From the NCBI GenBank assembly GCA_037953745.1, contig JBAKBP010013034.1, positions 1 through 64,000 of the forward strand: a DNA stretch of 64,000 nt. The letters are read 5' to 3'. The translations under genes and the position numbers were made by a program. Shown one piece after another: positions 43,086-54,491 of this stretch (position 1 is its first letter; each line of letters begins with the position of its first letter). The stretch is from Lithodes maja (taxonomy: Eukaryota > Arthropoda > Malacostraca > Decapoda > Lithodidae). The notes below the pieces were generated by a model, which worked only from the letters and a program-made list of their open reading frames with translations, did not search any database and had not been told where the DNA came from.

Positions 43086-44945
43086 TGTTACGACCTGGCA
43101 CTCGGGTACACAAGGGCTCTCAATCAGGACTCGAGTACGGCTCGCTGCCACAACGGAAACACACGATCCCAAACCCTGAGTACTGCCAGCCGAACAAAAA
43201 ACACCAATACTCTCCAGAGTTCGATCTGCTATAACGGGGTATACAAGAACTCGGTACTAGTGTTCAACAACAGACTAATAAAGAGACAGGAATTATCTAG
43301 TCTGGTCAACAATCAAACAAAGAAGTAAGAAACAACAACACCAAAGAATAGTGTTGGCCGAAGCCGAAGTAACCCTTGACTAAGAACTTAAGAAGTCCTC
43401 CACCCTCTACTTCGGATCGGCACTATTACGTTACGTTAATTAATAGTCCTTAAGCATCGAGCAAGGAATCTTCTGATAAAGTTAGATGCTTCTCGGATGC
43501 CCGTAAGAAGTACGTATCGGATTTTGAACAGCTATTCAATAAGCAAAACACTGGCAATTAAATATCATTAAAGGTTTAAATTGACATAAGAAGAATTATA
43601 AGAATAGGCAATAGTAAGTGGCAAACATTAAAAAGAAGTACTCCGCCAATGCACCGGCAATAGCCTACTCGGATTGTGCTCGTGGGCCACTAATCACTAA
43701 AGTAGCTAAGCGTGCAACACATGAAATCAATAGTGCATAAACAATATCATACATAAGGAAAGCTTCAATACTATTCTGTATCTGCTTAATCGAGCAAAGT
43801 CTAGCTGGGATGTAGTAGGCTAGGAAACAATGGCTGAGCAAGCGGCTCGTAGCCTAGCGAAGTCCTTAAGGCTGTGCGGCCAAATTACGTTAATTGACGG
43901 GATGCTCTCTTGAGAGATCCAGATCGCTAGTATCTGGTTCTCTCCTGGCGATCCTCTCAAAGTCAAAGCAAACGAGTTAGCACAGTGTTGGGTGGCAGAG
44001 GCAAAAGCCCTAACTCGCAACACAGTGCTAAACTCACAAGGTACACAGTCAGAAAGACCACCTAGGCTTCCCACGTCTCCGTTGCGATTGTACAGGTTCA
44101 ACAAAATCTAGTACACATCGGGAATCACAACACCAGTAGCCTTATCCCAGTCTAGCATTACCTAGACTAGCAGAAAACAGGAACAATAATAATAACACAC
44201 AGGGAAATGCATATACGAGTGCAACAAACATTAATCAATCCTATTCTAAGTTAACCCTTCCAAAATAGGCTATCTAATAGGCATATATCTCGTGAGAACT
44301 CAAGCGATAATACGTTGGCTGACTAGCTCTGCACCAACGGGACCATGGAAGTTAAAAAGGGTAGGGAAAAGAGGAAAAAAGGCTGTAAAGATAGTAGAGA
44401 AAGTTCACATCAGTCAGAAGAATATCTATAGTTAGCAAGGGAAATGAGAAGTCGCTCTGCCTAATGAGTTCTGATCAAAAAATGGCTAGACTTCCCTTTT
44501 TATACTCGGCCCTCTAGTGAGCCCAACGTGAACTACCAAGGACCGCCCACTGACAATCATTACATAATTTCTCTCTCTCAATCTGGGATAGACAAAGGCT
44601 TTCCCACGCACTGAGGGGAGGGGGGAGGGGGGGAGTGCTAATGAGTTATGCCCACCTCCCGCATGGCGCACCCACTGACCCCCATTACGTAATCTCTCTC
44701 TCTCCTCTCATCATTACAAATAAGTTTTATACACAATACTTATAACTAATGATATAAAATAGAACTCGTTGACTCAGATGAAAACAAAATACATATTCAT
44801 AATACTTATAGTACAACGGCTCACATGAACTAAGTTAGGAAACTCTACATAGACTACAGCCAAAGTTCCTGCCCTGACGATCCTAGCGAGAGTGGGGCAT
44901 GACTAGGCGTTCTGTACAGCATGCTCACACTGGACATGCGTCATA
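43086..44945 (-). repeat. 5' LTR of element C
   Basis: 1860 bp with a TATA box at 44496-44504. The CRE-like palindrome of A/B is replaced by TTACATAA-type sequence. It contains the uninterrupted target site of element B near 44340-44350. Its outer terminus has mutated from CACA to CATA. Confidence 0.93.
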
Positions 44946-45159
44946 CTCCGTTCATTGTCTCTTTAACCCCTGCACCCCAGAAGGGCTCTTGAACGCCCAT
45001 AACAAACTCGGCCCGCGCAACCCGGAAGGGCTCTTGAACGCCCATTGCTTGCGTGAGTGCTTTCGAATGCCGCACGTAAATGTTTGGTATCGTGGGAGGG
45101 TAGGTGGCGCCACCAGGCGTAAACTACGCCACAGCAACAGTATCTACCCCGACGCCATC

Positions 45160-48033
45160 ATGGACAGTACGCCAAATAGTGATTCCGCTGTGTCCGATAC
45201 CGTGCTTACTACGACGCCCGTGCCAGTTCGTCGCGCCTTACCCCGACGCCATCGCCTAAATGTGTTATCTCCCGGAGGTATTGAGACGACATTGAGACTA
45301 TATGAGCGTGCTGATGCCAAGTATATTGTTGATGATATAGTCAGTGACGACTCCAGTAATTATAAGTCGAGTGATTATGGCCATGAGAGTGAGAAAGAAG
45401 AGCAATTCCTGGGATTTGCGAGAGAACATGACAGTGATGAGAGTGATGAAGGTGATGTACCAGTTGTTGAGGAAGCTGGTTTACCTAAAGACAGTGAACT
45501 TGAGAGAGTGAGTGAGTGGGAGAGTTCAAGGTCACTCACCAAATTTCGCATAAGTGCACGACGCCAAGCACTTCCCCAGGTAAATCGCCTTTCAAGCTAC
45601 ACTTACATAAGCAGAAAATACTTGAGAAGGCGGCCGCGGCAGCTAGGGAACAAGCCAAAATAATTGGTGAGGATGAGGCTGTGAGTGAGGGTGAGCGTGG
45701 TGACCCTTCTCGCCCGCCATTGTCTCCCTTATCTACCCACGCCACCCAAGATGACCCGGATGCCCCACATTCTTCCCCACCACCCCCACCACTGCCAAGG
45801 GTTGAGGACCCCCCCCTTTCGGCCTATTTGCCTCCTAGGTCCCCCGACAGGAGACATACTGCTGCCGAAAAGGGTAAAGGCAGGAAATATACCAAAAAAA
45901 TTAAGAAAAGTAAGAGAGTTTTGTTCGAGGCTCCCGCGGCATCCACCCCTGCCGGCCCCAGCCATACGCCCCCGCAACGTTCCCCACGGTCCTCCCCACC
46001 TCTCCCGCCTTCAACATGTCTTCCTGAAGAAGTCTTTGAGCTCGCATCACCAATACCTGGGCCTAGTGACAGTGAAACATTGCTTTCTGTCACTCGTCGC
46101 AGGCCAAGGAGCCCAGGACCTCGGGGGGACACAGCCTCACCTGCCACTCCTTCCCCACCTCGCCCACCCGCACGCCGCCCACGCATCACTGGTTCCCCGC
46201 CAGATTATGTGGGGGCCACTGATGATGAAGGGCACCTCTCTGAAGACTCTGGCCATGATTACATAGGTCCACCGTCAGGGCAAGATGACCACTCTGACGA
46301 TGACTATATGGACATCGACGACCCTCGACCCATCCGCTTGGCCCGGCGTCGTGCTGCCCGTCGTGCTGGCCGCCGCCCTGGCCGACGCCCTCGCCGCCCT
46401 AGGGCGCGCGCCTCCCGAGTTGGCCGTGGGCGTGCTGGGCCACCAGCTGGAGCTCCTCGTCAGCGTAGACAAGACCCATTCTACGTTTTTCAGTGGCAAG
46501 ACGTAGTTGATGGGGATGGATACAACCCTGATGTGCCAGCTTTTGATGAGGTACTGGAGGGTTCAGGCATTACCCCCAATTTTCCTGCAGGCCCCAATGC
46601 TCCACCACACGAACTATTTGAGGCCTTCTTTGATGAGGAGGTGGTAGGCTATGTTGTCAAAGAGACAAATAAGCAGCACCAATTCCAGGTCCACTTTTTG
46701 GGCAAGGTGACCAAGGGCCACATGAGGCAGTGGACCCCAGTGACTCATAAAGAGTTCATGGTGTTCCTGGCACTCACCATGCTAATGCCTCATGTCAAGA
46801 AGCATAGGTTGCCTGACTATTGGATCACCAATGATCAGATATCCACCCCTGCCTTCGGGAAATATATGTCTCGCGACCGGTACCTTGATATCCTCGCAGC
46901 GCTCATCTTGTCACCAACACCGACGTCCACCTCGGTGACAAGCTGTGGAAGATTAGGACGTTGTACGAGATGATGCGAGAACGCTTCACCTCCTACTTCA
47001 AGCCCTTCCGCAAGGTCGTCATTGACGAGTCTCTTGTGCTGTTCCGGGGAAAACTCAGCTTCCGGCAGTACATCCCCTCAAAAAGACATCGCTTTGGCAT
47101 AAAATTCTTTGTGCTGTGCGACTGCCAAACTGGCTATGTCCTGGACTTCCTGGTCTACAGCGGGAAGGAAGGGGACTTGCTTGTGGACCCCCTCATTGGC
47201 TTTGGCGGAGCAGTGGTGCAAGCCATGATGGACCGCTACTTTCATAAGAATCACGTCCTCTACACGGACAATTATTACACGTCCCCCACTCTCTCACAGT
47301 ACCTGCATGAGCGCAAGACGGGGACTGTAGGCACAGTACGAGGGAAAAGGAAGGGCATGCCACCTTTCCCTCCAAAGACCAAAAAAGGTGATGTGTTCAA
47401 GAAGAAGTCGGGGCCCATTTTGGCTATCCACTGGCACGACCAGCGGAAGGTCAACCTCCTGACCACCATCCACAAGGGGGAAATGGTGGAGACTGGCAAG
47501 GTGGATCGCCGCACCCAGGCCAGGGTGACCAAGCCCGATGCTGTCCTGGACTACAACATCAACATGACAAGTCCGACATGCAGATAGGCTTCATTGACTG
47601 CCTGCGTACCTCGTGCAGATGGTACAAAAAGTTCTTTCTGCATATGGTGGACATGTCAGTTCTGAATGCCTACAATATATACAAGCTTCGGAATGTGAAC
47701 ACACCCATGAAGTTCAATAGCCTGCGGAGGTTCCAAAAGCAGGTGTTGACGGAGCTCCTGGAGAAGTATGCTACGCCACAGAGGGCAGTGGCACATCCTG
47801 GGCCCGCCGTTATTGACCGCTTGCAGTGTGCTCAATACTTGATTAGGCACAGGCTTGGTTCCCTGCCTCAGAATGAATCAGGAAGAACGCAGCAGAAGCG
47901 GTGCCATGTCTGCTACAACAGCAGGGTGAGGCCGAGGTCAGGTAAAAAGTCAACCATGGAGTGTGTGGAGTGCAAGGTGGCACTCTGTGCTTTAGAGTGC
48001 TTCTTTGATTACCACTCCAAGCTGGAGTTCTAA
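45160..48033 (+). pseudogene. piggyBac transposase, frameshifted
   Basis: From ATG 45160 the protein has an acidic Ser/Asp-rich N-terminus, a long Pro/Arg-rich linker (about 45660-46480) and a DDE_Tnp_1_7-type core from about 46485. Catalytic aspartates are visible in VIDESLVLFRG (near 47020), LYTDNYYTS (near 47268) and DKSD (near 47566). The C-terminal Cys-rich zinc domain has CX2C...CX2C...LC..CF..YH (47910-48015) and a stop at 48031-48033. Three frame changes break it: near 45560-45590, near 46900-46912, and at 47560-47568 between YNINM and the last aspartate motif. The first could instead be an intron or poorly conserved linker. The unusually long low-complexity linker is the main departure from typical family length. 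Confidence 0.87.
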
Positions 48034-48875
48034 TAATCATACTGAAATTGCCAAATAAAATGACAATATGTACACTATACTTATATATAGGCAAAAAGTG
48101 GAAGAAAACTAATTTATTGTAATACAAAAGTCATGTATTATGAGAAAATTGATACAAATACAATTACACCATAATAATATGTGAAAGTGACACATAATAT
48201 TATGTATATACCAAGTGACATTCATATGATTAGAACCTATAGAAATATATAAATCAGTGAAAAAAGACACAATAAATTGTATATAAAACGTTTACAAATC
48301 ATATAACTAAGTGAAAGTGACACAAGACCTAATATTTGATGGCCAAAGTATAATACACACCTGTGATAACGAATAATCAGTGCCTAATACAACAATAACC
48401 TACCTCAATTACTAATAAAATGTACAGTATCGAGTGAAAATTAGCAATATCAGTGACAGTGATACCCTAATAAACATACTTTATATAATTGGCCTCAAAA
48501 TAACTATAAAAATATCAAATAAACATCACATTCTCAATATCAAACACTAAAATCGTCTAAGGGAGATAAATACTTTGGCGCGACGAGCGGCTAGGTGCGT
48601 CGTAGCCATGGCCGGGGCAACGCGTCCGAACGCGGGAAGAATTTGCCGCCGAAAAGCATTCGTCTTCCCGCGCTCACCATTATGCAACCAGAGGAGCTAG
48701 AGACCTCTACTCAACGCCATTCGACAGAGGAAGGTTTGTGGAACATTATTCTTTTTTATTCACAACATTACATGCCATATTTATTGACTTACAGAGGAGT
48801 TAACATAGCCCAAAGATCGTCAAAACACCCGGTACCGCAGCACAGTCGCGAGCTATAGCCCCCGGGGCTGGAGGG
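48034..48875. other. piggyBac 3' non-coding region
   Basis: AT-rich sequence with recurring GTGAAAGTGACACA phrases at about 48181-48320, then a GC-rich 48580-48680 segment and the right terminal repeat. No gene is called. Confidence 0.6.
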
Positions 48876-48879
48876 TTAA

Positions 48880-48906
48880 CAAAAAAAAAAAAAAAAAAAA
48901 AAAAAA
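48880..48906 (+). other. poly(A) tail of the jockey-group LINE
   Basis: About 26 As after the right TTAA and a single C, ending directly at TCTAGCAGCC, the resumed 298-bp unit. It marks the LINE 3' end. Confidence 0.85.
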
Positions 48907-49115
48907 TCTAGCAGCCATTTCTTTTATGTCTAGAGACATTTACTAGGGATAATTTGACAATTTCAGACATTCTAGTCATACTACATTGTAAAATTTGCAA
49001 AACAAACAAACCAAAACTCTTTAGAAATTACAGCATTATTCTAACATTGTTTGACTATGTAGCAACATGCTAGCGACTTTTGAGAAAGGATCTAGCGGTA
49101 TTATGTGGTAACACT
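48907..49115. repeat. 298-bp tandem array, right part of the split unit
   Basis: Continues the unit cut at 24328, from TCTAGCAGCC through CAACATGCTAGCGACTTTTG to CTAGCGGTATTATGTGG. Homology ends at about 49115. Confidence 0.9.
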
Positions 49116-50242
49116 TAGGGTTGAAGGAGGATGGTTAAAATACGAGTCACACAGGCAATTGCCAAAACTTTAAAGGTCCATATCATTGTTATTAAACAAA
49201 GCATTTGGCAAAGGGAGGAATTGTTAAAAACCTTAGCCAATACTCTGCTATTCACCAAAAATAAATTTGAATTATCATTATTATTTGGTAGGGTAGGTAT
49301 GTATAGGTAGGTTGGCTAAATAATTGGTGGGATTCGTAGGGACTCGAACTGTTTCGAGACAGTTAAATAAACAAAAAATAATAGATTTGAATAATAAATC
49401 GACTATGTTATTAAGCAAAACTGGGGGATGCGTGGAAGCCTATAGACTGTAAACTTTGTGTGGGTAGCGAATACGGTTTTAAATTAATTGAAGAATAGAT
49501 AGTTTTCAATGCTGCGGCCAAACTATTCCACCCATTTATATTCTTTTGGTATCAAAATGTTCGGAATTGCGAGCCTCACCCAACTACGCAAACATGGCTT
49601 TGATCATCGGCGTAGTTTTCAAGATGTGGAATTTTAAGTGGAATTCGAGTTTTTTCAAGATTTCCGGAAAAACCCCACGTGCAAAAGCAATACCTTCTCT
49701 ATAACATTTGCGGAGCATTAGTAGTGAAGTCCATATGCTAAAGCCCAATCGTTTCCTATGAGTGGGAGAGACGGTATTTAGGCGTCAAATTTTTCGAGAA
49801 ATCGGCTGCCATGGACCTGTTTGGGCACCAGGCCGGATGTTTAGCATATCAAAAGTTGCCCAATACAAAAGCGCACCTCCTGTGAAAGTTTGATCCCGAT
49901 CCAAAAAGCGATTCTGGAGTTAATGCTTCAAAACCGGCGTGTAAGAAGAATTTGGATGAATAACCGGGTTTAATGATTACAATAAGGGTTCCCCGTAGGG
50001 GTCGAACCCCTAATAATAATAATAATAATAATAATAAATACAAACTAAACTAAAATAAAATATGCAAATAAAAGAACAAAATGTGTATGGAAAAGATAAA
50101 TATTCTGCTAAACGTATGACTATATAATTATTTCTATGTATATAACAACATCATATTACACTACAATGTCTAGGAACAGGGTGTCAAACCGCAGCAATGT
50201 TGTTTGAAGAATTGAATGAAATTGAGAAGAATACACAAAATT
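49116..50242. other. spacer; possible retroposon end at about 49560-50037
   Basis: Mostly unique AT-rich sequence. The last part has a balanced composition and ends in a small hairpin (GGGTTCCCCGTAGGGGTCGAACCC) next to an (AAT)n tract at 50011-50037. This looks like the 3' end of a retroposon with a microsatellite tail, but no protein motif supports a family. Confidence 0.4.
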
Positions 50243-50455
50243 TAACCCATTCAGTACCAGGGACGTAATTTTTAGCAGATTCTGGCAACTATTAGACAAT
50301 GTTATTCAGCTTAGGAAGGCCATCTAGCACTAACATGGCTTCAGTATATCTCAACCAACCCTTTTATCAACCACAGATCCTTCTTAAGCTGAATAATATC
50401 GTCAAAATATAGCCATAATAAAATATAGCACACGTCGCTTGTACTTAAAGGGTTA
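50243..50455. mobile_element. palindromic MITE of family R2
   Basis: About 213 bp with inverted ends TAACCCATTCAGTACC...GACG and the complementary CGTCGCTTGTACTTAAAGGGTTA. The internal TTCAGCTTAGGAAGG and CCTTCTTAAGCTGAA steps also mirror each other. R2 fragments elsewhere in the window match one half. No transposase. Confidence 0.65.
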
Positions 50456-50574
50456 CCATGAAATAGCATTGTTTTGGTCATTTTACCACTTCCAGAAACA
50501 CAATTCGAACTATAAACCATAATTATATATTGACAATAATAAACACTAAAAGGAATGGACTCGGCTTTCGTTTG

Positions 50575-51145
50575 ATACCTTGTCTAGGAAATAACAACAC
50601 AACAACAGAACAACAATAAGAACAACTGCTACTAAACAACACAGACAAAAACAGCAACAACAAAGTAAGCACAACTATTAAACAACAACAAAAACAACAG
50701 CAAAGTAACAATAAAAAACAAGCACAACTACTAAACAATAACAAAAACAGTCAAGTAACAACAACACAGCAAGTACAACTACTAAACAATACAGACAAAA
50801 ACAACAAAGGAACAACAAGGAAAACTACCAAACAACAATAACAACAGCAAAGTATCAAAGGAAGAACAACTACTAAACAACAACAACAACAGCAAAGTTA
50901 CAACAACAAGAACAACTACTAAACATCAACAACAACAGCAGCAAAGTAAGAACAACAAGAACAACTACTAAACATCAACAACAACAACAAAGTAACACAA
51001 ACAAAGCAAGCACAACTACTAAACAGCAACAAAGTAACAAAAACAAGAACTACCAAACAACAACAACAGCAAAGTAACAAAGCAAGAACAGAACAACATA
51101 AAACAAACACAAAACAACAATCACAACAATAACACAGCACAAAGA
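50575..51145. repeat. CAA-rich low-complexity repeat
   Basis: Irregular reiterations of ACAACTACTAAACAACAAC and AGCAAAGTAACAA, roughly 40-60 bp per unit. The Leu/Cys-rich minus-strand frames are artefacts. Confidence 0.9.
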
Positions 51146-51218
51146 AGAGAGTGGAAAGACACAAAGACACATAAAAATATAGTATTGGTCAACAGAAAGT
51201 TAGAAAATCAGCACCCAG

Positions 51219-51312
51219 TGAGAGAGAGAGAGAGAGGTGAATTAGAGTTAGAGATAGATGCAGATAGATAGATAGATAGATATATAGATAGATAGATAGG
51301 TAGATAGATAGC
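51219..51312. repeat. GA and GATA microsatellites
   Basis: (GA)n at about 51219-51236 and (GATA)n, slightly degenerate, at about 51262-51312. Confidence 0.93.
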
Positions 51313-51761
51313 TAACGGTACATATATAGATAAATAGATTTACATATATTTACACAGATACACTGACCACACAGATCTTACGATCCTTGCGAGGTGGCTA
51401 GGACTTAATCCTAGTAGAAATAGTAACTCTAAGAGAACGTGGAAGGATAGAATAGCAAATATGAAAGTTCTCCCCACCCTCCGCTCCCTCTGGCAAATTC
51501 CCGTACATGAACATTGTTAGAAGTGAATAACCTTGCAAGGCTTGGAAATCGCCCGAAGGAATTTATAGAATAGTTAGAAATAGAAAGGGAATGGCATGCA
51601 TACCTTCACCTTTTATATCGACTCTCTTCAACTAAATTATTATGTTTTTTACACCAACCAACTTCACATCTAAACTCAATTAATAAAATCAACAAATACA
51701 TGTGGCACTCGAACTCAGGATACTCACATCGATATTCCCCGCAGTATGCATTACGCTATCA

Positions 51762-51764
<3 letters not shown>
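51313..51764. other. spacer, no recognised gene
   Basis: Contains GATACACTGACCACACAGA, which echoes 15400-15416, and otherwise unique AT-rich sequence. Confidence 0.45.
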
Positions 51765-51825
<61 letters not shown>

Positions 51826-52111
51826 TACAAAGGAGTACAAAGGAAATCAAGCAACAACAGGTCTAGTGACCCTTCTAGGCTGCTTGTCCTCCAAAACACT
51901 GAGGATCAAGTGTCCAAACAGTGGTTTAGAGTGGGTAAGGGAACATTGGAAAGGGAACTACTGCCCTAGAACTAATGTCCGTGGCAGGATTAGGAAGTTA
52001 GTAGGGGACAGATGGGTTAGTAGTGTGTGTGTGTGAAGAAACAGAAGTATTGGGTCCCAGAAAGTTCGAAAATCAGCAGCACCCAGAGGACGCGGAAGGT
52101 GGAAGAAAAGG

Positions 52112-52147
<36 letters not shown>

Positions 52148-52421
52148 AATAGACGAGAGAGAGAGAGAGTGTGTGTGTGTGTGTTTATATATTTTTGTTA
52201 AGGGTAAACTGAACTTCCAAATAATATTATAAAGTGAATAAAAAAAAAAAAAAATAGAGAACAAATTTAGGAACACAATAACGTATCAAAGTAAAATAAA
52301 AGAAGGCCAATAAGAAAATTATTAAATCACCTAAACTGCATTAAAAATAAATATATTCGAAGCACAAACAAAAATATACTATGGAAACTAATAATATTGT
52401 ATATACTTTATATATATATAT
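51765..52421. repeat. GA, GT and AT microsatellites around spacer
   Basis: (GA)n at about 51767-51823, (GT)n at about 52113-52145 and 52168-52182, an A run at about 52240-52253 and (TA)n at about 52408-52421, which is the target of element D. Frames here depend on the microsatellites. Confidence 0.85.
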
Positions 52422-54247
52422 TGTGACGCACCCAGTGCGTGGCAACTTAACCTGATTGTACTCCTTGGTACTCCACTGTGCCGCCGCGGTGCGGTGCCGC
52501 GGTGCCGCTGTGCCGCTGTGCCGTGCTGGCTGCTTATATTGAGTGTGACAACGTATAACTATGTTCTTTGTATCTCTGCAAAGGTCTCGTCATGTGTTAA
52601 CCAGTGGTGGGTTTTGTTTAAAGCCATGTCGAGACCTTCCATTTAATATGTAGTATCAATAGAGAAGTTGATAGATAAGACAATAGGAATTCAGAGAGAG
52701 AGAGTGAGTTAGACTTCAGAGCGAGAGGGTAGCAATGCGCCGCGCTGCCGGGGGGGTGGTTGCCAGACGTATGGACCGGTTGGCAGCCCTGCGCTTATAG
52801 CTAGGTGCGACAGGGTTGGTAGTCCATTGCCGCCTGCATATGCTGCCTGGGTTGCCTATGTTGTCGTACTGCACATTGCCTGGAGGCTCGCTGCGTGCTC
52901 TATGATCAGGTTGCCTAGAACCTTTGAGATTCTAACATCCCTTGCCCTCTCTCCCAACTTCTCACGGTTGCACTCTTTCTCTCTGACGACATTACTCTCA
53001 TTTCATTCTTCTCTCTATTTAAATGCATAACCTTCCCTTGAGGTCCTAAAGGAGTTTCAGCACTCACCTCTCGTATTACTCTTAGGACAAGCATATATTT
53101 ACATGTATTAGATTTAAGGGGTTAATGTGAACAGCGATCTTCTTGATGAGGATAGTTGGTGAACGTTCTACATGTTCACGAGTTATATGCCCAGCTCATC
53201 ATCCAATTTGTGACTAGACTAGTGCCATGTGTAAGAGCCCGACCATGCCCAGGAGTTGTCTGTAGAGGGGCGAGGACTTAGCCTTGATTTGCCTACCGAG
53301 CCAGGAGCGAGTGCAGTACCAGAGACTACAGCTCGCTCGTAGTGCCGGTATAGTAGAGTAACGTAATTTATCTGTCCTTGTGTTCTCTACAGTCTTTTCC
53401 TGGGTTCTCGCTTTCGGTGCTGGGACTCGTTGTTCCTGTGACTTGGCCTGCTAGCTAGAACACATGGGGATGATGAGTGGGATATATCTTTATTTTACTA
53501 TGCATTGCAGCTCTCTTTAAGTTTATGTATATAACACTTTACAATACACATTACTCACACACAAGACAACACTATTAATACTTTCATGTATCAATTAACT
53601 GCACTGTCGTTTTGCTGCTGTTTCCGGAGTTCTATTGCGTAGGGCGCATACGGACTCAGAGGGGAGACAGAGTGAGAGAAGCGAAGTAGCCTATGCGGTA
53701 GTAGGCTACCGGCGCAGTACTGTTGCCTGCAACCTTTAGTTATTCCAAGTATAGATTCATTCTTATAATAAGTGACTACTATTTATGTTCCTTCCATGTG
53801 TATTATTAGGTATCTACTGGATCATGAACATCTTGTATGCTACATGCTAGTGCATGTTAGTAGGGGACAGTTATTCTAGTGCACGCGCTTTCAAGTAGGC
53901 GTGTACATTTGTCATTTAGCATTTCACTGTCATACCTTTAGCCTGCTTCTATTCTACATTATTAGAGGCTTAATATTAACGTAGTTTCTTGAGTATTGCA
54001 TTTCTTTAGTAATAACGTAACCTATAAATGTCTGAGGGAGTTTAGCCGCATAGCCTACCCCTGTTGTACACTTTCGCCGAGTTAAGGTACCTCGTTACCA
54101 TAGACGATAACTCTGTAGGGCGTTGGTGCTTTTGTTGTCTGGAGCATATAGTATTTGGGACTGGAATCGAGCGTGTCGTTGTCACATAAGCCATTTCTGT
54201 CCTACGATCAAGAATCCCGAATATGTATTGCCGATCCAGCCGTAACA
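52422..54247 (+). repeat. 5' LTR of element D
   Basis: 1826 bp, TGTGACGCAC to CAGCCGTAACA. Near its start (about 52479-52530) it has a short GC-rich repeat of GTGCCGC units. A 67-codon frame (52827-53030) is present in both LTRs but has no recognisable domain. No CRE/TATA pair like that of A/B was seen. Confidence 0.94.
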
Positions 54248-54250
54248 AAA

Positions 54251-54262
54251 TGGCGACCTTGC
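54251..54262 (+). other. primer-binding site of element D
   Basis: TGGCGACCTTGC, three bases after the 5' LTR, identical to the A/B/C family although the surrounding leader has diverged. Confidence 0.75.
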
Positions 54263-54491
54263 ACAAGATTCAGTAGTATCCTATCACATGTTTTTTGGAG
54301 AACTATTCTATGCTACCTAGTAGAGCTGGCTAGAATTTTCTTGCATATTGGAGGAATTTTTATTGTGTCATTATTGTATTGGTGGACTTGCAGATTGTTT
54401 CGTTGGGGGTGTCTAGAGTAGAGTCATTCAAGCATCTTTAACATTTTGTGAGTCGAGACTGCAATTAGTAATAAGCACTTTTTTTTTTTTT

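Larger units (their letters stand above)
25975..44945 (-). mobile_element. LTR retrotransposon C, Gmr1-like, with element B and a MITE inside
   Basis: A minus-strand element of the A/B family. Flanking duplication CTCC is at 25971-25974 and 44946-44949. After removing B and one GAAG, the 3' LTR is 1864 bp and the 5' LTR (43086-44945) is 1860 bp. They differ by about nine substitutions and one 4-bp deletion (about 0.5%), including CACA to CATA at the outer end. Its LTRs are clearly a different subfamily from A/B. Its gag-pol has one frameshift. It is the oldest of the four LTR elements by LTR divergence, in agreement with its place in the nest. Confidence 0.93.
44967..48875 (+). mobile_element. 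piggyBac-type DNA transposon
   Basis: A 3909-bp element between TTAA (44963-44966) and TTAA (48876-48879), the diagnostic piggyBac target. Left end CCCCTGCACCCC and right end (inverted) CCCTCCAGCCCC are imperfect terminal repeats. A near-repeat AAGGGCTCTTGAACGCCCAT occurs twice just inside the left end. It inserted in the LINE 3' end, 17 bp from element C. The transposase is frameshifted, so the copy is inactive. Confidence 0.9.
24329..48906 (+). mobile_element. 5'-truncated jockey-group LINE with later insertions
   Basis: The LINE occupies 24329-25974, 44950-44962 and the 3' tail 48880-48906, and is split by LTR element C and a piggyBac. It starts inside its RT coding region and ends in about 26 As (48881-48906). 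The target CAATCTAGCAGCC is intact in the neighbouring tandem unit at 24025-24037. The duplication is short: TCT, or up to AATCT if adjacent As are counted. A second 3' copy at 62672-63147 shows the uninterrupted sequence TTCCTCCGTTCATTGT across the element C insertion point. Confidence 0.85.

Noticed and set aside
44899..45159. Upstream extension of the first piggyBac frame
   Set aside because: It runs back through the terminal repeat into the LTR of element C, so the true start must lie inside the piggyBac; ATG 45160 is preferred.
50523..51170. Leu/Cys/Phe-rich minus-strand frames
   Set aside because: Reverse reading of the CAA-rich low-complexity tract.
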